A stretch of DNA of 64,000 nt from Sphingomonas hankookensis (GCF_028551275.1 NZ_CP117025.1:2596001-2660000), one strand, 5' to 3'. Shown: positions 36,120 to 44,973, counted from the stretch's first letter. Notes: a model not told the origin generated them from the sequence alone. A program made the numbers and translations.

Positions 36120-38693
36120 TCAGAACTTCACGCCGGCGCGGGCGTACAGATAGCGCCCGTTGAAGCCGAACGGCGAGAAGCTCGAATAGGGAATGAAGTA
36201 GTTGTTGATAGCCGTCGCGCCAAGGATCGGGTTGCGCGTCGGATAGACGTCGAACAGGTTGTTCGCGCCGATCGCCAGCTCGAACTGCCCCGGCGTCGCG
36301 CGGAGTTCGAGATCGGTTAGCCACTTCGGTTCCAGCTCGACATCGGTGATCGCCGCGCCACCCGGCGACAGCGTGTTGCCGAAGCGGTTCGTGCGCGCCG
36401 TGATCCCGAAGATGCCCTGCGACCAGTCGAGGCCCAGATTGACCTTCGACCGCGGCTGCCCCTCGGTCAGGCGCAGCGATTCCTGCCGCCCGAACAGGGT
36501 AACACCCGGGATCGCCGACAGCGTCGACCGATCGGTGATGTCGGTCTGGTTATAGTTATAGCCGGCGGTCAGCGTGACGCTGCCGATACCCAGGTCCGGC
36601 ACGCGATAGGTGCCGACCACCTCGACGCCCTGGGTCCGGGTGTCGATGCCGTTGATGAAGAAGCGCGCCGAGGTGATGTCCTGAATGCCCGCCGCGCGCA
36701 GCACGGCGACGACCGCCGTGCCCTGCAGGTTTTCGGACAGGATGATGCGATCGTTGATCTTGATGTTGTAATAGTCGGCGGTCAGCGTCAGCCCGCGCAG
36801 CGGGGTGAGCGTCAGGCCACCGCCGATATTCAGCGACTTTTCCGCCTCGAGCTGACGCGAACCCAGCGCACGCGCGACCGGATCGCCGACGCGGAAGGTG
36901 CCGATCTCGACCAGTGTCCCGCCGATATTCTGCGTGGCGAAGGACGAGAAGAACTGCTGCGCGAGGCTCGGCGCACGGAACCCGGTCGATATCGAGCCGC
37001 GGAGCGCCGCCCATTCGACCGGCGCGAAGCGCGCAGCGAGCTTGCCGTTCACCGTATCGCCGAAATCGCTGTAATGTTCGTAGCGGCCGGCGGCGACCAC
37101 GTTGAACGCATCGCTGACCTTCGCGTCCAGTTCGGCATAGCCCGCGAAACTGTCGCGCGACGCATCGACGCGGCTGTTGGGCGAGAAGCCGGGGAAGCCC
37201 TGCGATCCGGCAGCGGCACCGTTGCTGAACGCGAACGGTCCGGCGGCATAGCTTTGCAATTCGCCGGCGACGATCTTGTAATTCTCGTTGCGATATTCGC
37301 CACCCAGCGCCAGCGATAGCGACGACAGGAAGCCGACGCTCAGCTCACGCTGCAGGTCGAGGTTGACGGTCTGCTGCCCAAACCGCGTACCGCCCGCGTT
37401 GAACGCCCGCTGCGATTGCGGGCCGAACGACGCGTTGTAGCTGTTCTCGATCCGGAAATCGAAGCTGTTGGTGCCGTAGACATAGGACAGGTCGTATTTG
37501 AACCCGGCCACTTCGCCCTTCACGCCCAGCGCGCCGGAGAAATCCTCCATCTGGCTGGTGATGAGCGGCAGGAAGCCATCGGCGTAATAAGGCGTGCAGA
37601 CCGTGCCGGTGAAGGTGCAGTTGCGCAGGTCCTGGATGTTGCCAATGGTGTCGCGACCCGAAGCCCGACGGAAAAAGGCGGCGCTTTCGCCGTCACGCAC
37701 GCCGTAGCTGCCGAAAATATAGAGTTCGGACGTGGCGCCGATGTCCACACCGCCGTTCAGGAAGAAGTTGAAGTCCGTCGTCTTCGCATCGCCGTAGCGG
37801 TGATTGACGCGGTTGGCGGTGAATTCGCGCGGGTCGACATTGCCGTTGCCGAGCAGGGGATAGAGCCGGCGCGGGTCGTAGCCGGCGCGGTCGGTCGGGT
37901 TGCGGTCGCGATATTCACCGGTCAGGTTCAGATAGGCGGTTTCCCCCATCGGAAGGCCCATATTGGCGGCGAAGGTGACAGTGCGGCCATCGCGGACCTC
38001 ACGATCGCGCCCGGTTTCCTCCAGCACATAGGTGCCGTCGGCGCGGACCTGCGGCTGGCCGTTCGCCTGGCGCGCGATGCCCGAAACCTCGCCAACACCC
38101 TCCATCGACGAGATATATTTGCCATAGGTCATCGTCGCGCGGCCACCTTCGCGGCGCTTGAGCTGGACGTTGATGACGCCGGCGATCGCATCGGAACCAT
38201 ATTGCGAAGAGGCACCATCACGCAGCACGTCGATCCGCTCGATCGCGAGGCTGGGAATCGTGTTGAGGTCGACCGCCGACGAACCGCGCCCGACCGAGCC
38301 GTTGGCGTTGAGCAGCGAGGTGGTGTGGCGCCGCTTGCCGTTGACCAGCACCAGCGTCTGGTCGGGCGACAGACCGCGCAGCGTCGCGGGCCGCACGACG
38401 TCGGTGCCGTCGGTGATCGAGGGCTGCGGAAAGTTGAACGACGGGACCAGCTGGTTCAGCAGCTTGTTGGTTTCGGTATAGCCGGCATTGACCAGCGCAT
38501 CGCCGGTGATGACGTCGACCGGCACCGGGCTTTCGGCCACGGTGCGGCCCTGCGCACGCGTGCCGACCACCAGGATCTCCTCGCCCGCCGGCACCTGGTC
38601 GGCAGGCGGCGGTGCGTCGGCGACCTGTGCGAAGGCGGGAATGGCGACCAGCGCACTCGACAGGAACAGGGCGCTGAAAACGGCTTTACGCAT
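36120..38693 (-). CDS. TonB-dependent receptor
   Basis: This 857-residue outer-membrane gated channel has a signal peptide (KAVFSALFLSSALVAIPAFA), a TonB-box-like EEILVVGTRA, a plug domain (PVDVITGDALVNAGYTETNK, IDVLRDGASSQYGSDAIAGV) and a long beta-barrel ending ARAGVKF with the terminal aromatic. The plug block is typical of the sphingomonad OAR/Caulobacter-type receptors that take up varied organic ligands. It ends convergent with the exported oxidoreductase/cupin pair. The ligand is not evident, and no adjacent regulator or hydrolase names one. Confidence 0.93.
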   Translation of the reverse strand: MRKAVFSALFLSSALVAIPAFAQVADAPPPADQVPAGEEILVVGTRAQGRTVAESPVPVDVITGDALVNAGYTETNKLLNQLVPSFNFPQPSITDGTDVVRPATLRGLSPDQTLVLVNGKRRHTTSLLNANGSVGRGSSAVDLNTIPSLAIERIDVLRDGASSQYGSDAIAGVINVQLKRREGGRATMTYGKYISSMEGVGEVSGIARQANGQPQVRADGTYVLEETGRDREVRDGRTVTFAANMGLPMGETAYLNLTGEYRDRNPTDRAGYDPRRLYPLLGNGNVDPREFTANRVNHRYGDAKTTDFNFFLNGGVDIGATSELYIFGSYGVRDGESAAFFRRASGRDTIGNIQDLRNCTFTGTVCTPYYADGFLPLITSQMEDFSGALGVKGEVAGFKYDLSYVYGTNSFDFRIENSYNASFGPQSQRAFNAGGTRFGQQTVNLDLQRELSVGFLSSLSLALGGEYRNENYKIVAGELQSYAAGPFAFSNGAAAGSQGFPGFSPNSRVDASRDSFAGYAELDAKVSDAFNVVAAGRYEHYSDFGDTVNGKLAARFAPVEWAALRGSISTGFRAPSLAQQFFSSFATQNIGGTLVEIGTFRVGDPVARALGSRQLEAEKSLNIGGGLTLTPLRGLTLTADYYNIKINDRIILSENLQGTAVVAVLRAAGIQDITSARFFINGIDTRTQGVEVVGTYRVPDLGIGSVTLTAGYNYNQTDITDRSTLSAIPGVTLFGRQESLRLTEGQPRSKVNLGLDWSQGIFGITARTNRFGNTLSPGGAAITDVELEPKWLTDLELRATPGQFELAIGANNLFDVYPTRNPILGATAINNYFIPYSSFSPFGFNGRYLYARAGVKF

Positions 38694-38855
38694 GAAAATC
38701 TCCCCCAGGCCGGGACCATTGCCCCGACCGTTGCCCCCTGAACCTCTCGCACGTAATATTCTGGCGCAAGGCGGCAGGGTGTCCGGTCACACGATTGTCA
38801 CGCCACCGTTGCGGCGCTGCAACATCGCTTTTGGGCTCGAATCGCGCCTTCGCCA

Positions 38856-38884
38856 TTGACAGCGCGGATCGGCTTGCCTAGTCA
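38856..38884 (+). promoter_or_regulatory. sigma-70-type promoter for rplU-rpmA
   Basis: A perfect -35 TTGACA (38856-38861) is followed after 17 bases by TAGTCA (38879-38884), which keeps three of six -10 consensus positions. Transcription would start near 38891, just before the leader hairpin at 38896-38918 and about 60 bp before rplU. Confidence 0.55.
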
Positions 38885-38895
38885 CGATCCACTTG

Positions 38896-38918
38896 CCGCG
38901 TGGGGTATCTCCACGCGG
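38896..38918 (+). promoter_or_regulatory. rplU leader hairpin
   Basis: CCGCGTGG (38896-38903) and CCACGCGG (38911-38918) form a perfect 8-bp stem with a 7-base loop GGTATCT. It lies between the predicted transcription start and the rplU ATG. It is placed where a ribosomal-protein autoregulatory element would be, but this is not established. Confidence 0.45.
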
Positions 38919-38949
38919 ACATATTGCATTTGGGAAAGAAGCAAGGGCC

Positions 38950-39276
38950 ATGTTCGCAATCGTGCGCACGGGCGGCAAGCAGTATCGCGTTGCCGCAGGA
39001 GACAAGATCGTCGTCGAGAAGCTCGACGGCGAAGCTGGCAGCAACGTGACGCTCGGTGACGTGCTCCTTGCTGGCGAAGGTTCGGAACTGAAGTCGGTCG
39101 AAGGGCTGACGGTTTCGGCGGAAATCATCGCGCAGGCGAAGGGCGAGAAGGTCATCGTCTTCAAGAAGCGCCGCCGGCACAACTACCGTCGCAAGAACGG
39201 TCATCGCCAGCAGCACACCATCCTGAAGATCACCGCGATCGGCGACAAGCGCGCTGACGACAGCGCCGCCGCATAA
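38950..39276 (+). CDS. rplU: 50S ribosomal protein L21
   Basis: L21 (108 residues) is recognised from [20 protein letters not shown] at the N-terminus and [20 protein letters not shown], the rRNA-binding signature. The ATG at 38950 is used; the 19-codon upstream extension overlaps the leader hairpin. It forms the standard rplU-rpmA pair with L27 30 bp downstream. Confidence 0.97.
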   Translation: MFAIVRTGGKQYRVAAGDKIVVEKLDGEAGSNVTLGDVLLAGEGSELKSVEGLTVSAEIIAQAKGEKVIVFKKRRRHNYRRKNGHRQQHTILKITAIGDKRADDSAAA

Positions 39277-39306
39277 GCGCCTGAGCGAATACGAGGAGTT
39301 TGAACC

Positions 39307-39576
39307 ATGGCACATAAAAAAGCAGGCGGTTCGTCGCGCAACGGTCGTGATTCGGCCGGCCGTCGCCTTGGCGTGAAGAAGTTCGGTGGCCAGGAAGTGG
39401 TCGCGGGCAACATTATCGTGCGTCAGCGCGGCACCAAGTTCTACCCGGGCGTGAACGTCGGCATGGGCAAGGACCATACCCTGTTCGCCCTGGTCGACGG
39501 CCGCGTGGCGTTCAAGGAAGGCAAGCTCGGCCGCAAGTTCGCGTATGTCGAGATGCAGGCGCAGGCCGCAGAATAA
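39307..39576 (+). CDS. rpmA: 50S ribosomal protein L27
   Basis: L27 (89 residues) reaches towards the peptidyl transferase centre. The N-terminus [20 protein letters not shown] is the conserved alphaproteobacterial form without a cleavable leader, followed by [26 protein letters not shown] precedes the start. A strong terminator follows at 39642-39671. obgE, often next in other genomes, is here 4.3 kb away at 43927. Confidence 0.98.
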   Translation: MAHKKAGGSSRNGRDSAGRRLGVKKFGGQEVVAGNIIVRQRGTKFYPGVNVGMGKDHTLFALVDGRVAFKEGKLGRKFAYVEMQAQAAE

Positions 39577-39641
39577 CGGGCTACCACACGGGTCGCCCAC
39601 CAGGGTGACCCGGGTTCCGGCGACGGAACCAGCCAACAAGA

Positions 39642-39671
39642 GGGAGGCGGGTCACCCCGGCTCCCTTTTTT
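39642..39671 (+). terminator. intrinsic terminator after rplU-rpmA
   Basis: GGGAG..GGG and CCC..CTCCC arms pair around a TCA turn, with the right arm ending in a T7 run at 39665-39671. It lies 66 bp after the rpmA stop. Confidence 0.85.
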
Positions 39672-39703
39672 ATTGCTCTCTCCGGCCCCTGCCCGCTTCT
39701 CGG

Positions 39704-39969
39704 AGCGGGTTGTGGCCCTATCGAGGCGTCGTGACGGAGCCGATTTTGGTTCAGGGCAAGAAGCGAGGAGCGGAGCGATGCTGATGCATCGTGACCGACG
39801 AGCGACGCCGCCCTGAGCCAAGATCGGCCCGCCGCAGGGCGGTTACACTGTCGTGCCCGCCGGTTGCGTCGCGAGGCTTGCAGGTAGCGCCGCTACCTGC
39901 TGCGCCCCGCTCCTTGCCGGACGAACACGACAGGGCAATCACGACGCCTCGATATGGTCACAACCCGCT
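39704..39969. repeat. 266-bp nested palindromic element (three-way-junction shape)
   Basis: An outer 30-bp inverted repeat (39704-39733 with 39940-39969, 28 of 30 matched) encloses two further hairpins. Arm A pairs 39739-39757 with 39810-39828 over 19 positions (G-U at two) and contains CGATGC-TGAT-GCATCG (39776-39791). Arm B pairs CTGTCGTG (39848-39855) with CACGACAG (39926-39933) and contains GCAGGTAGCG-C-CGCTACCTGC (39880-39900). No supported protein lies within. It could be a MITE-like palindrome or a structured RNA. It fills most of the gap between the rpmA terminator and the GNAT gene. Confidence 0.75.
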
Positions 39970-40002
39970 CTAGCGGAGGCGCGGCGTATTGGAGAGACGC
40001 TG

Positions 40003-40545
40003 ATGTTCGCCCGTACCGAACGCCTGACCCTGCGCCCCGGCTGGACCGAGGACGTCCCGGCCCTGCACGCCGCGATGGGGCACGAGGCCGTCGTGCGCAA
40101 CCTGTCGCGCGCGCCGTGGCCGTACACGCTGAGCGACGCCGAGGCGTTCGTCGCCGGATGGCAGGGTAACGCCGGCCCGACCTTCCTGATCTTTGCCCAT
40201 GATAGGGGACGCTGCGACCTGATCGGCGGGATCGGCATCGGTCCGCTCGGCGACGTCCCGCACATGCTCGGCTATTGGATCACGCCATCGGCATGGGGCC
40301 GCGGCTATGCGACCGAGGCGGGGCGCGCGGCGCTCGACATTGCCGCGACGCTGGGCATCGGCCGGGTCGAGGCCGGCCATTATGTCGACAACCCCGCATC
40401 GGGCGCGGTGCTGCGGCGACTAGGCTTTGCCCCGACCGGCACGCGCAGCATGATCCATTCGCGCGGGCGCGGCGCGGAGGTCGAGACGGTCGACTATGCG
40501 ATCGACCTGTCGCAACGGCGGCGCGACTGGCGGCTTGCCGCCTGA
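40003..40545 (+). CDS. GNAT family N-acetyltransferase (RimJ-like)
   Basis: This 180-residue acetyl-CoA-dependent acyltransferase is of the GNAT type. The N-terminus ARTERLTLRPGWTEDVPALH resembles RimJ/RimL-like enzymes. The acetyl-CoA binding motif A is in WGRGYATEAGRAALDIA near residue 105, and VDNPASGAVLRRLGFAPTGT is motif B. GGAGAG precedes the ATG at 40003; upstream frame extensions lie in the palindromic element and are rejected. The target is unknown. Confidence 0.9.
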   Translation: MFARTERLTLRPGWTEDVPALHAAMGHEAVVRNLSRAPWPYTLSDAEAFVAGWQGNAGPTFLIFAHDRGRCDLIGGIGIGPLGDVPHMLGYWITPSAWGRGYATEAGRAALDIAATLGIGRVEAGHYVDNPASGAVLRRLGFAPTGTRSMIHSRGRGAEVETVDYAIDLSQRRRDWRLAA

Positions 40546-40552
40546 TCGCAAC

Positions 40553-40578
40553 GGAACGCAACGCCGGTCCGGCTGGTT
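40553..40578 (+). promoter_or_regulatory. possible EcfG-type promoter upstream of the 31-aa acidic protein
   Basis: GGAAC (40553-40557) is followed after 17 bases by GGTT (40575-40578), one mismatch from the EcfG -10 element CGTT. It lies 40 bp before the ATG at 40619, just after the GNAT stop. Confidence 0.45.
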
Positions 40579-40618
40579 GAAGCCGGACGGCGCTGCTGCC
40601 GTACGAGAGGACGCCCCG

Positions 40619-40714
40619 ATGATCGATCCCGAAACGCCGAACGAACAGGAAGAAATGGAAGAGGTCCAGGAAGAAGCCGCCGAGGAACGCGAAGAAGAAG
40701 GCGGCTATCAGTAA
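40619..40714 (+). CDS. 31-aa highly acidic protein
   Basis: This small frame encodes MIDPETPNEQEEMEEVQEEA followed by AEEREEEGGYQ and a stop: about half its residues are glutamate or aspartate. Such a composition suggests an intrinsically disordered or helical peptide. No family is recognised. A possible EcfG-type promoter lies 40 bp upstream, which would make it a stress-induced gene. The regular codon use and promoter position favour a real gene, but it is short. Confidence 0.55.
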   Translation: MIDPETPNEQEEMEEVQEEAAEEREEEGGYQ

Positions 40715-40806
40715 GACAGCCTGGCGGCCGGCATCTATGCACCATCGTCATTGCGCACCGCACGGACGTACCGCATAGTGTCGGTCGCAAAATTGGGAGG
40801 TGACGT

Positions 40807-41670
40807 ATGAGACGCTTCTTGCCCGCGCTGTTACCGAGCCTCGTCTTCGCGTTTCCAGCAACTGCGCAGGAAAGTCCTCCCTCCACAAACCCCGACATCG
40901 TCGTCAGCGGCCGGCTGTCGATGCCGCAAAACCCGCAGACGACGATCCTGCCGCCACCCGCAGTCATTTTCGATGTCGAATCCGCGACCCTGTTCGAGGA
41001 CGCGTCGCGTCGTGCGGCGATGTGCGCCACGCGCGGCGGGCCGAGGCGGCTGGCGCAGCTGCGCGACGTCGTCGATGGCGTATTCGCCACCCCACGACAG
41101 GAGCGGGCGCAGGACCGTATGGTCTGGACGACGTCGACCTGCGGCGAAGGCGCTGCGGTTCGTGCGCATGGCGTCAGCATGGTCGGGCAGGTCAATGTCC
41201 GCGCCGATTCCGCTTCCTATCCCGGAATCCTGTATCGCGGTGCCTTCATCATCGAAACGCTCCGCGCCTTTGCCCCCAATCTTGCCTTGACCCGCGAGCA
41301 GCTGGCCGACCCGGTCGTGCAGCAGCGATTTCTGATGCGCGAGGATGCGCGCGCCAGCAAACGCCTGCCCAACGATCTGCGCTTCTTCAGGACGACGATC
41401 TGCATGGTTCGCGAACAGCCGGAACTGGCCATCCGGCTGGTTCAGACCAACCCCGTCGAACAATCGACCGCAGCGGTCCAGGCGCATCTGATCGAACGCA
41501 CGCGGGGATGCACGGGCTATCAGAAACAGCTGGTCGTCGATCCGTTCCAGCTCCGGGCGTTCGTCGCCGATGCCCTGTATCGATGGACCCTTGCCGTGCG
41601 GGACGTCGATACGCTGATCCCGACGCAACGGGCGAGCGTGGATAGGAACAAAGCCAGGTCGGTGAACTGA
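40807..41670 (+). CDS. hypothetical exported protein
   Basis: I do not recognise a named family for this 287-residue protein. It has a Sec signal peptide (RFLPALLPSLVFAFPATAQE, cleavage after TAQ). The following segment TNPDIVVSGRL recalls the sphingomonad DIVVTGxR string common in exported proteins. The mature domain contains cysteines in AAMCATRGGP, TTSTCGEG, RTTICMVRE and TRGCTGY, an even number suited to disulfides in the periplasm. It stands alone after the acidic peptide gene. A periplasmic location is well supported; function is not. Confidence 0.8.
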   Translation: MRRFLPALLPSLVFAFPATAQESPPSTNPDIVVSGRLSMPQNPQTTILPPPAVIFDVESATLFEDASRRAAMCATRGGPRRLAQLRDVVDGVFATPRQERAQDRMVWTTSTCGEGAAVRAHGVSMVGQVNVRADSASYPGILYRGAFIIETLRAFAPNLALTREQLADPVVQQRFLMREDARASKRLPNDLRFFRTTICMVREQPELAIRLVQTNPVEQSTAAVQAHLIERTRGCTGYQKQLVVDPFQLRAFVADALYRWTLAVRDVDTLIPTQRASVDRNKARSVN

Positions 41671-41680
41671 TGCCGGGGGC

Positions 41681-41878
41681 TCACCCCTCCAGCAGGTCGA
41701 GATAGCCGACCACGTCGCTGCTCGTCTGAAGATACAGGCCCGCCTGTATCTCCTCCGGCTCCCGCGCTGCTGCGGCCATCGCTTCGCTCAGCGTGCCATA
41801 GAGGATCGTCGTCGCGACCCCGCCCTCGTCGTCGAGGTGGTAGAGCCGGACCGAGGCGTCTTCCGATACCGTTCGCAT
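41681..41878 (-). CDS. small hypothetical protein (65 aa)
   Basis: This 65-residue protein starts MRTVSEDASVRLYHLDDEGG and ends DVVGYLDLLEG. It alternates beta-like and helical patches (AMAAAAREPEEIQAGLYLQT) and has no signal peptide or cysteines. No family is recognised. The ATG at 41878 is preferred over one 12 codons upstream that leaves no room for a control region after the neighbouring hydrolase gene. It may share transcription with that gene (40-bp gap). Confidence 0.65.
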   Translation of the reverse strand: MRTVSEDASVRLYHLDDEGGVATTILYGTLSEAMAAAAREPEEIQAGLYLQTSSDVVGYLDLLEG

Positions 41879-41918
41879 GGGGAACGTCCTGCCCCGCGCC
41901 GCGACGCGGGGCAAGGCG

Positions 41919-42785
41919 TCAGGCGCTGGCGAGGCGTGCCGCCTCGAACTCGCTGTCGACCAGCCCGATCAATTCGCGGTCATCGTGATTCCACGGGTGG
42001 AAGCCGGGCAGGAAGAAGGACAGCCACATCCCCATGACCTTACGTGCCATGCCGGGCCGGCCGAACGCATAGGCGAACAGCCGCCATTTGACCCGCGCAC
42101 CGGTCAACCCGTCCTGCGCGAGCAGATCGAGCATCCCGACCGTGCGCCCGCGGAAGAATTTGGCGGTGACGATCAGCATCACCAGCGTCTTGACCCACCA
42201 GCGCTTCAGGCGGGTCCAGTCGCGGGTGGCGTGCAGCCAGGTGTCATAGGCCACGCCCTTATGCTCGATCTCCTCGATCGCGTGCCACCGCCACAGGTCG
42301 GCGGCGGCCTGATCCCCGCCGGCCAGATGCCGGGGGTTCGCGACCAGTTCATGCGCGAGGATCGCGGTGAAATGTTCCAGCGCCATCGTCGCTGCGAGGT
42401 TGGCGATCGGCGGCTTGCCTCGCGTGATCGCCAGCTCGTGATCGACCCGCGCTTCCAGCCGCGACGTATCATAGCCCTGGTCGGCGACATGGCGGTTGAA
42501 CGCGACATGTTCGCGGGTGTGGATCGCCTCCTGCTTGATGAAGGCGCGGATCTCGGCGGCGAGGCGCGGCGGCACGTCGTCGCGGAACTGGCGAACGCTG
42601 TCGATGAAGAAGCCTTCGCCCTTCGGAAAGGTCACCGACAGCGCGTTGTAGAAGGCGGTGGCGATCGGATCATCGTTCAGCCAATAGCGCCGATAGCTGC
42701 CGCCCCGCCCGAAGCGGACGTCGCGCGGGGTGATGGTCAGATCGGCGGGAGTCTTTGCTTTCGACACGGTTCTGCTCCACATCAT
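41919..42785 (-). CDS. PF10118 metal-dependent hydrolase family protein
   Basis: This 288-residue protein matches the predicted metal-dependent hydrolase family PF10118. Conserved acidic and histidine clusters suggest a di-metal helical bundle: GEGFFIDSVRQFRDD, FIKQEAIHTREHVAFN, TMALEHFTAILAHE and WHAIEEIEHKGVAYD. A hydrophobic C-terminal region (WVKTLVMLIVTAKFF, WLSFFLPGFHPW) may contact membrane. A TetR regulator is divergent only 29 bp away, so that regulator probably controls it. Its reaction is not established. Confidence 0.85.
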   Translation of the reverse strand: MMWSRTVSKAKTPADLTITPRDVRFGRGGSYRRYWLNDDPIATAFYNALSVTFPKGEGFFIDSVRQFRDDVPPRLAAEIRAFIKQEAIHTREHVAFNRHVADQGYDTSRLEARVDHELAITRGKPPIANLAATMALEHFTAILAHELVANPRHLAGGDQAAADLWRWHAIEEIEHKGVAYDTWLHATRDWTRLKRWWVKTLVMLIVTAKFFRGRTVGMLDLLAQDGLTGARVKWRLFAYAFGRPGMARKVMGMWLSFFLPGFHPWNHDDRELIGLVDSEFEAARLASA

Positions 42786-42814
42786 CGCATGGAATCTGGG
42801 AATTACTTACAACA

Positions 42815-43405
42815 ATGTCAATAGCCAGGCGACGCCTCTCCCCCGAAGCGTCGCGCGACGCCGCGCTGGACGCCGCGCGCGACCTGCTGATCGAAGCCGG
42901 GCCGCAGGCGGTGACGTTGAAGGCGGTGGCGACGCGCATCGGGCGGACGCACGCCAATCTGCTGCATCATTTCGGGTCGGCATCGGGGCTGCAAAAGGCG
43001 CTGGCCGAGCGGATGGCGACGACGATCACCGCGACGATTGGTGCGGCGGTGCTGCGCGTGCGCGACGGCGACCATGATCCGCGCGAGATCGTCGACCTGA
43101 CGTTCGACGCCTTCGATCGCGAAGGCGCCGGGGCGCTGGCCAGCTGGATGATCCTGTCGGGCAATGACGATGCGCTCGACCCCATCCTTGATGCCATTCA
43201 TGCGCTGGTCGACCGGCTGGGCCATGAGAACGCGCTGAGCGGGATGCCGCTGGCGGACGAGACGCTGCAGCTGGTGCTGATGGCGCTGGGTGATGCGCTG
43301 CTCGGCGGGGCGATGGCCAAGGCGTTGCGCCTGCCGCGCGAGCGCGCGCGCGAACTGGCGGTGCGCAGCCTGATCGCGGTGCGGGACGAAGCGCGCCCGT
43401 GCTGA
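42815..43405 (+). CDS. TetR family regulator
   Basis: This 196-residue regulator has an N-terminal TetR HTH (AARDLLIEAGPQAVTLKAVA followed by TRIGRTHANLLHHFGSASGL) and a helical ligand domain. The ATG at 42815 (MSIARRRLSPEA) is used because the frame upstream lies in the divergent hydrolase gene. The 29-bp intergenic gap must contain its operator, so it likely represses both itself and the PF10118 gene. Its 3' end overlaps the next GNAT gene by seven bases. Confidence 0.88.
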   Translation: MSIARRRLSPEASRDAALDAARDLLIEAGPQAVTLKAVATRIGRTHANLLHHFGSASGLQKALAERMATTITATIGAAVLRVRDGDHDPREIVDLTFDAFDREGAGALASWMILSGNDDALDPILDAIHALVDRLGHENALSGMPLADETLQLVLMALGDALLGGAMAKALRLPRERARELAVRSLIAVRDEARPC

Positions 43406-43881
43406 TCCGCGCGGCGACGGCCGCGGACCGGGCGGCGATTGCGGAGATCATCGTGCCGATCATCCGCGCCGGCGAGAGCTATGCGCTCGATCGCGCCATG
43501 ACGGCCGAGCAAGCGCTGGCCTATTGGTTCGCGCCCGGCAACAGCGTGTTCGTCGCCGAGGTCGAGGGCCGGGTGCTGGGCAGCTATTACTGCCGCGCCA
43601 ACCATGCCGGCGGTGGCGGCCATGTCGCCAATTGCGGCTATGCGACCCAGGCGCAGGCCACCGGACGCGGCATCGCGCGGACAATGGCGCTGCACTCGTT
43701 CGACCATGCCCGCGCGGCGGGTTTCCGGGCGATGCAGTTCAACTTCGTCGTCGCCAGCAACGTGCGCGCGGTGTGGCTGTGGCTGTCGCTGGGGTTCGAA
43801 CAGGTCGGGCGACTGCCCGGTGCGTTCGAGCATCCGTCGCTGGGGGAGGTCGACGCGCTGGTGCTGTACCGGTCGTTATAG
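43399..43881 (+). CDS. GNAT family N-acetyltransferase
   Basis: This 160-residue GNAT protein starts with GTG at 43399, overlapping the TetR stop, so expression is coupled. The acetyl-CoA motif is GYATQAQATGRGIARTMALH near residue 80, and the motif B segment is NFVVASNVRAVWLWLSLGFE. The N-terminus IRAATAADRAAIAEIIVP is typical. It ends 45 bp before obgE. The substrate is unknown. Confidence 0.88.
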   Translation: MLIRAATAADRAAIAEIIVPIIRAGESYALDRAMTAEQALAYWFAPGNSVFVAEVEGRVLGSYYCRANHAGGGGHVANCGYATQAQATGRGIARTMALHSFDHARAAGFRAMQFNFVVASNVRAVWLWLSLGFEQVGRLPGAFEHPSLGEVDALVLYRSL

Positions 43882-43926
43882 CATAACCCCCTTCCCCCTT
43901 GGGGCGACTCCGACTAAGCGCACGCC

Positions 43927-44973
43927 ATGCATTTTCTCGATCAAGCCAAGATCTTCGTCCGTTCGGGCGCGGGTGGCCCCGGCGCCGTCAGCTTTCGCCG
44001 TGAAAAATTCATGGAATATGGCGGCCCGGACGGCGGCAATGGCGGCAAGGGCGGCGACATCATCTTCGAAGCGGTTCCCGGGCTGAACACGCTGATCGAT
44101 TTCCGTTATACCCAGCATTTCCGCGCACCGCGCGGCAGCGGCGGCGCGGGCGCGAACCGCACCGGTCCGGGCGGGCGCGACCTGATCATCCGCGTGCCGG
44201 TCGGAACGCAGGTGCTTTCGGAGGACAAGGAAACGGTGCTGGCCGACTTCACCCGGCCGGGGCAGCGCGAGGTATTCCTGCGCGGCGGCGATGGCGGGCG
44301 CGGCAATGCCAGCTACAAGACGTCGACCAACCGCGCCCCGCGCCAGCACGGCACCGGCTGGCCGGGCGACGAGGCGTGGGTGTGGCTGCGCCTGAAGCTG
44401 CTGGCCGATGCGGGTCTCGTCGGGTTGCCCAATGCCGGCAAGTCGACCTTCATCAATGCGGTGACCAATGCGAACGCGAAGGTCGGCGCCTATGCCTTCA
44501 CTACCACCCGCCCGCAGCTGGGCGTGGTCAGCCACAAGCAGCGCGAGTTCGTGGTGGCGGACATACCCGGCCTGATCGAAGGCGCGGCGGACGGCGCGGG
44601 GATCGGCGACCGGTTCCTGGGGCATATCGAGCGGTGCCGGGTGCTGCTGCACCTGATCGACAGCCATGCCGACGATCCGGTCGCGGCCTATCGCATCGTG
44701 CGCGGCGAGCTGGAGGCGTACGGTGCCGACCTGGCCGAAAAGCCGGAGGTGATCGCGCTGAACAAGGCCGATCTGCTCGACGAGGAACTGACCGAGGCGC
44801 TGATCGCCGAGCTGGAAGCCGAGAGCGGTGCGCAGGTGCTGCCGTTGTCGGGTGCCACCGGGCAGGGGCTGGAAGCGGTGCTCGACCGGCTGATCGAGGC
44901 GATCGGGCCCAGCGAGATGCACGCGCAGGACACGGGCGAGGACGAGGAACCGCGCGAATGGTCGCCGATCTAG
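43927..44973 (+). CDS. obgE: GTPase Obg
   Basis: ObgE (348 residues) is an essential ribosome-assembly and stress GTPase. The glycine-rich Obg fold covers residues 1-158 ([40 protein letters not shown]). The G domain has G1 [15 protein letters not shown] near 165, switch [11 protein letters not shown]3 DIPGLIEGA, and G4 ALNKADLLD. It overlaps proB by 16 bases. In many alphaproteobacteria obgE and proB are neighbours, as here. Confidence 0.97.
   Translation: MHFLDQAKIFVRSGAGGPGAVSFRREKFMEYGGPDGGNGGKGGDIIFEAVPGLNTLIDFRYTQHFRAPRGSGGAGANRTGPGGRDLIIRVPVGTQVLSEDKETVLADFTRPGQREVFLRGGDGGRGNASYKTSTNRAPRQHGTGWPGDEAWVWLRLKLLADAGLVGLPNAGKSTFINAVTNANAKVGAYAFTTTRPQLGVVSHKQREFVVADIPGLIEGAADGAGIGDRFLGHIERCRVLLHLIDSHADDPVAAYRIVRGELEAYGADLAEKPEVIALNKADLLDEELTEALIAELEAESGAQVLPLSGATGQGLEAVLDRLIEAIGPSEMHAQDTGEDEEPREWSPI

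Noticed and set aside
39853..40002. A 50-codon N-terminal extension of the GNAT gene
   Set aside because: It lies inside the nested palindrome and has no homology; the ATG at 40003 has a ribosome-binding site.
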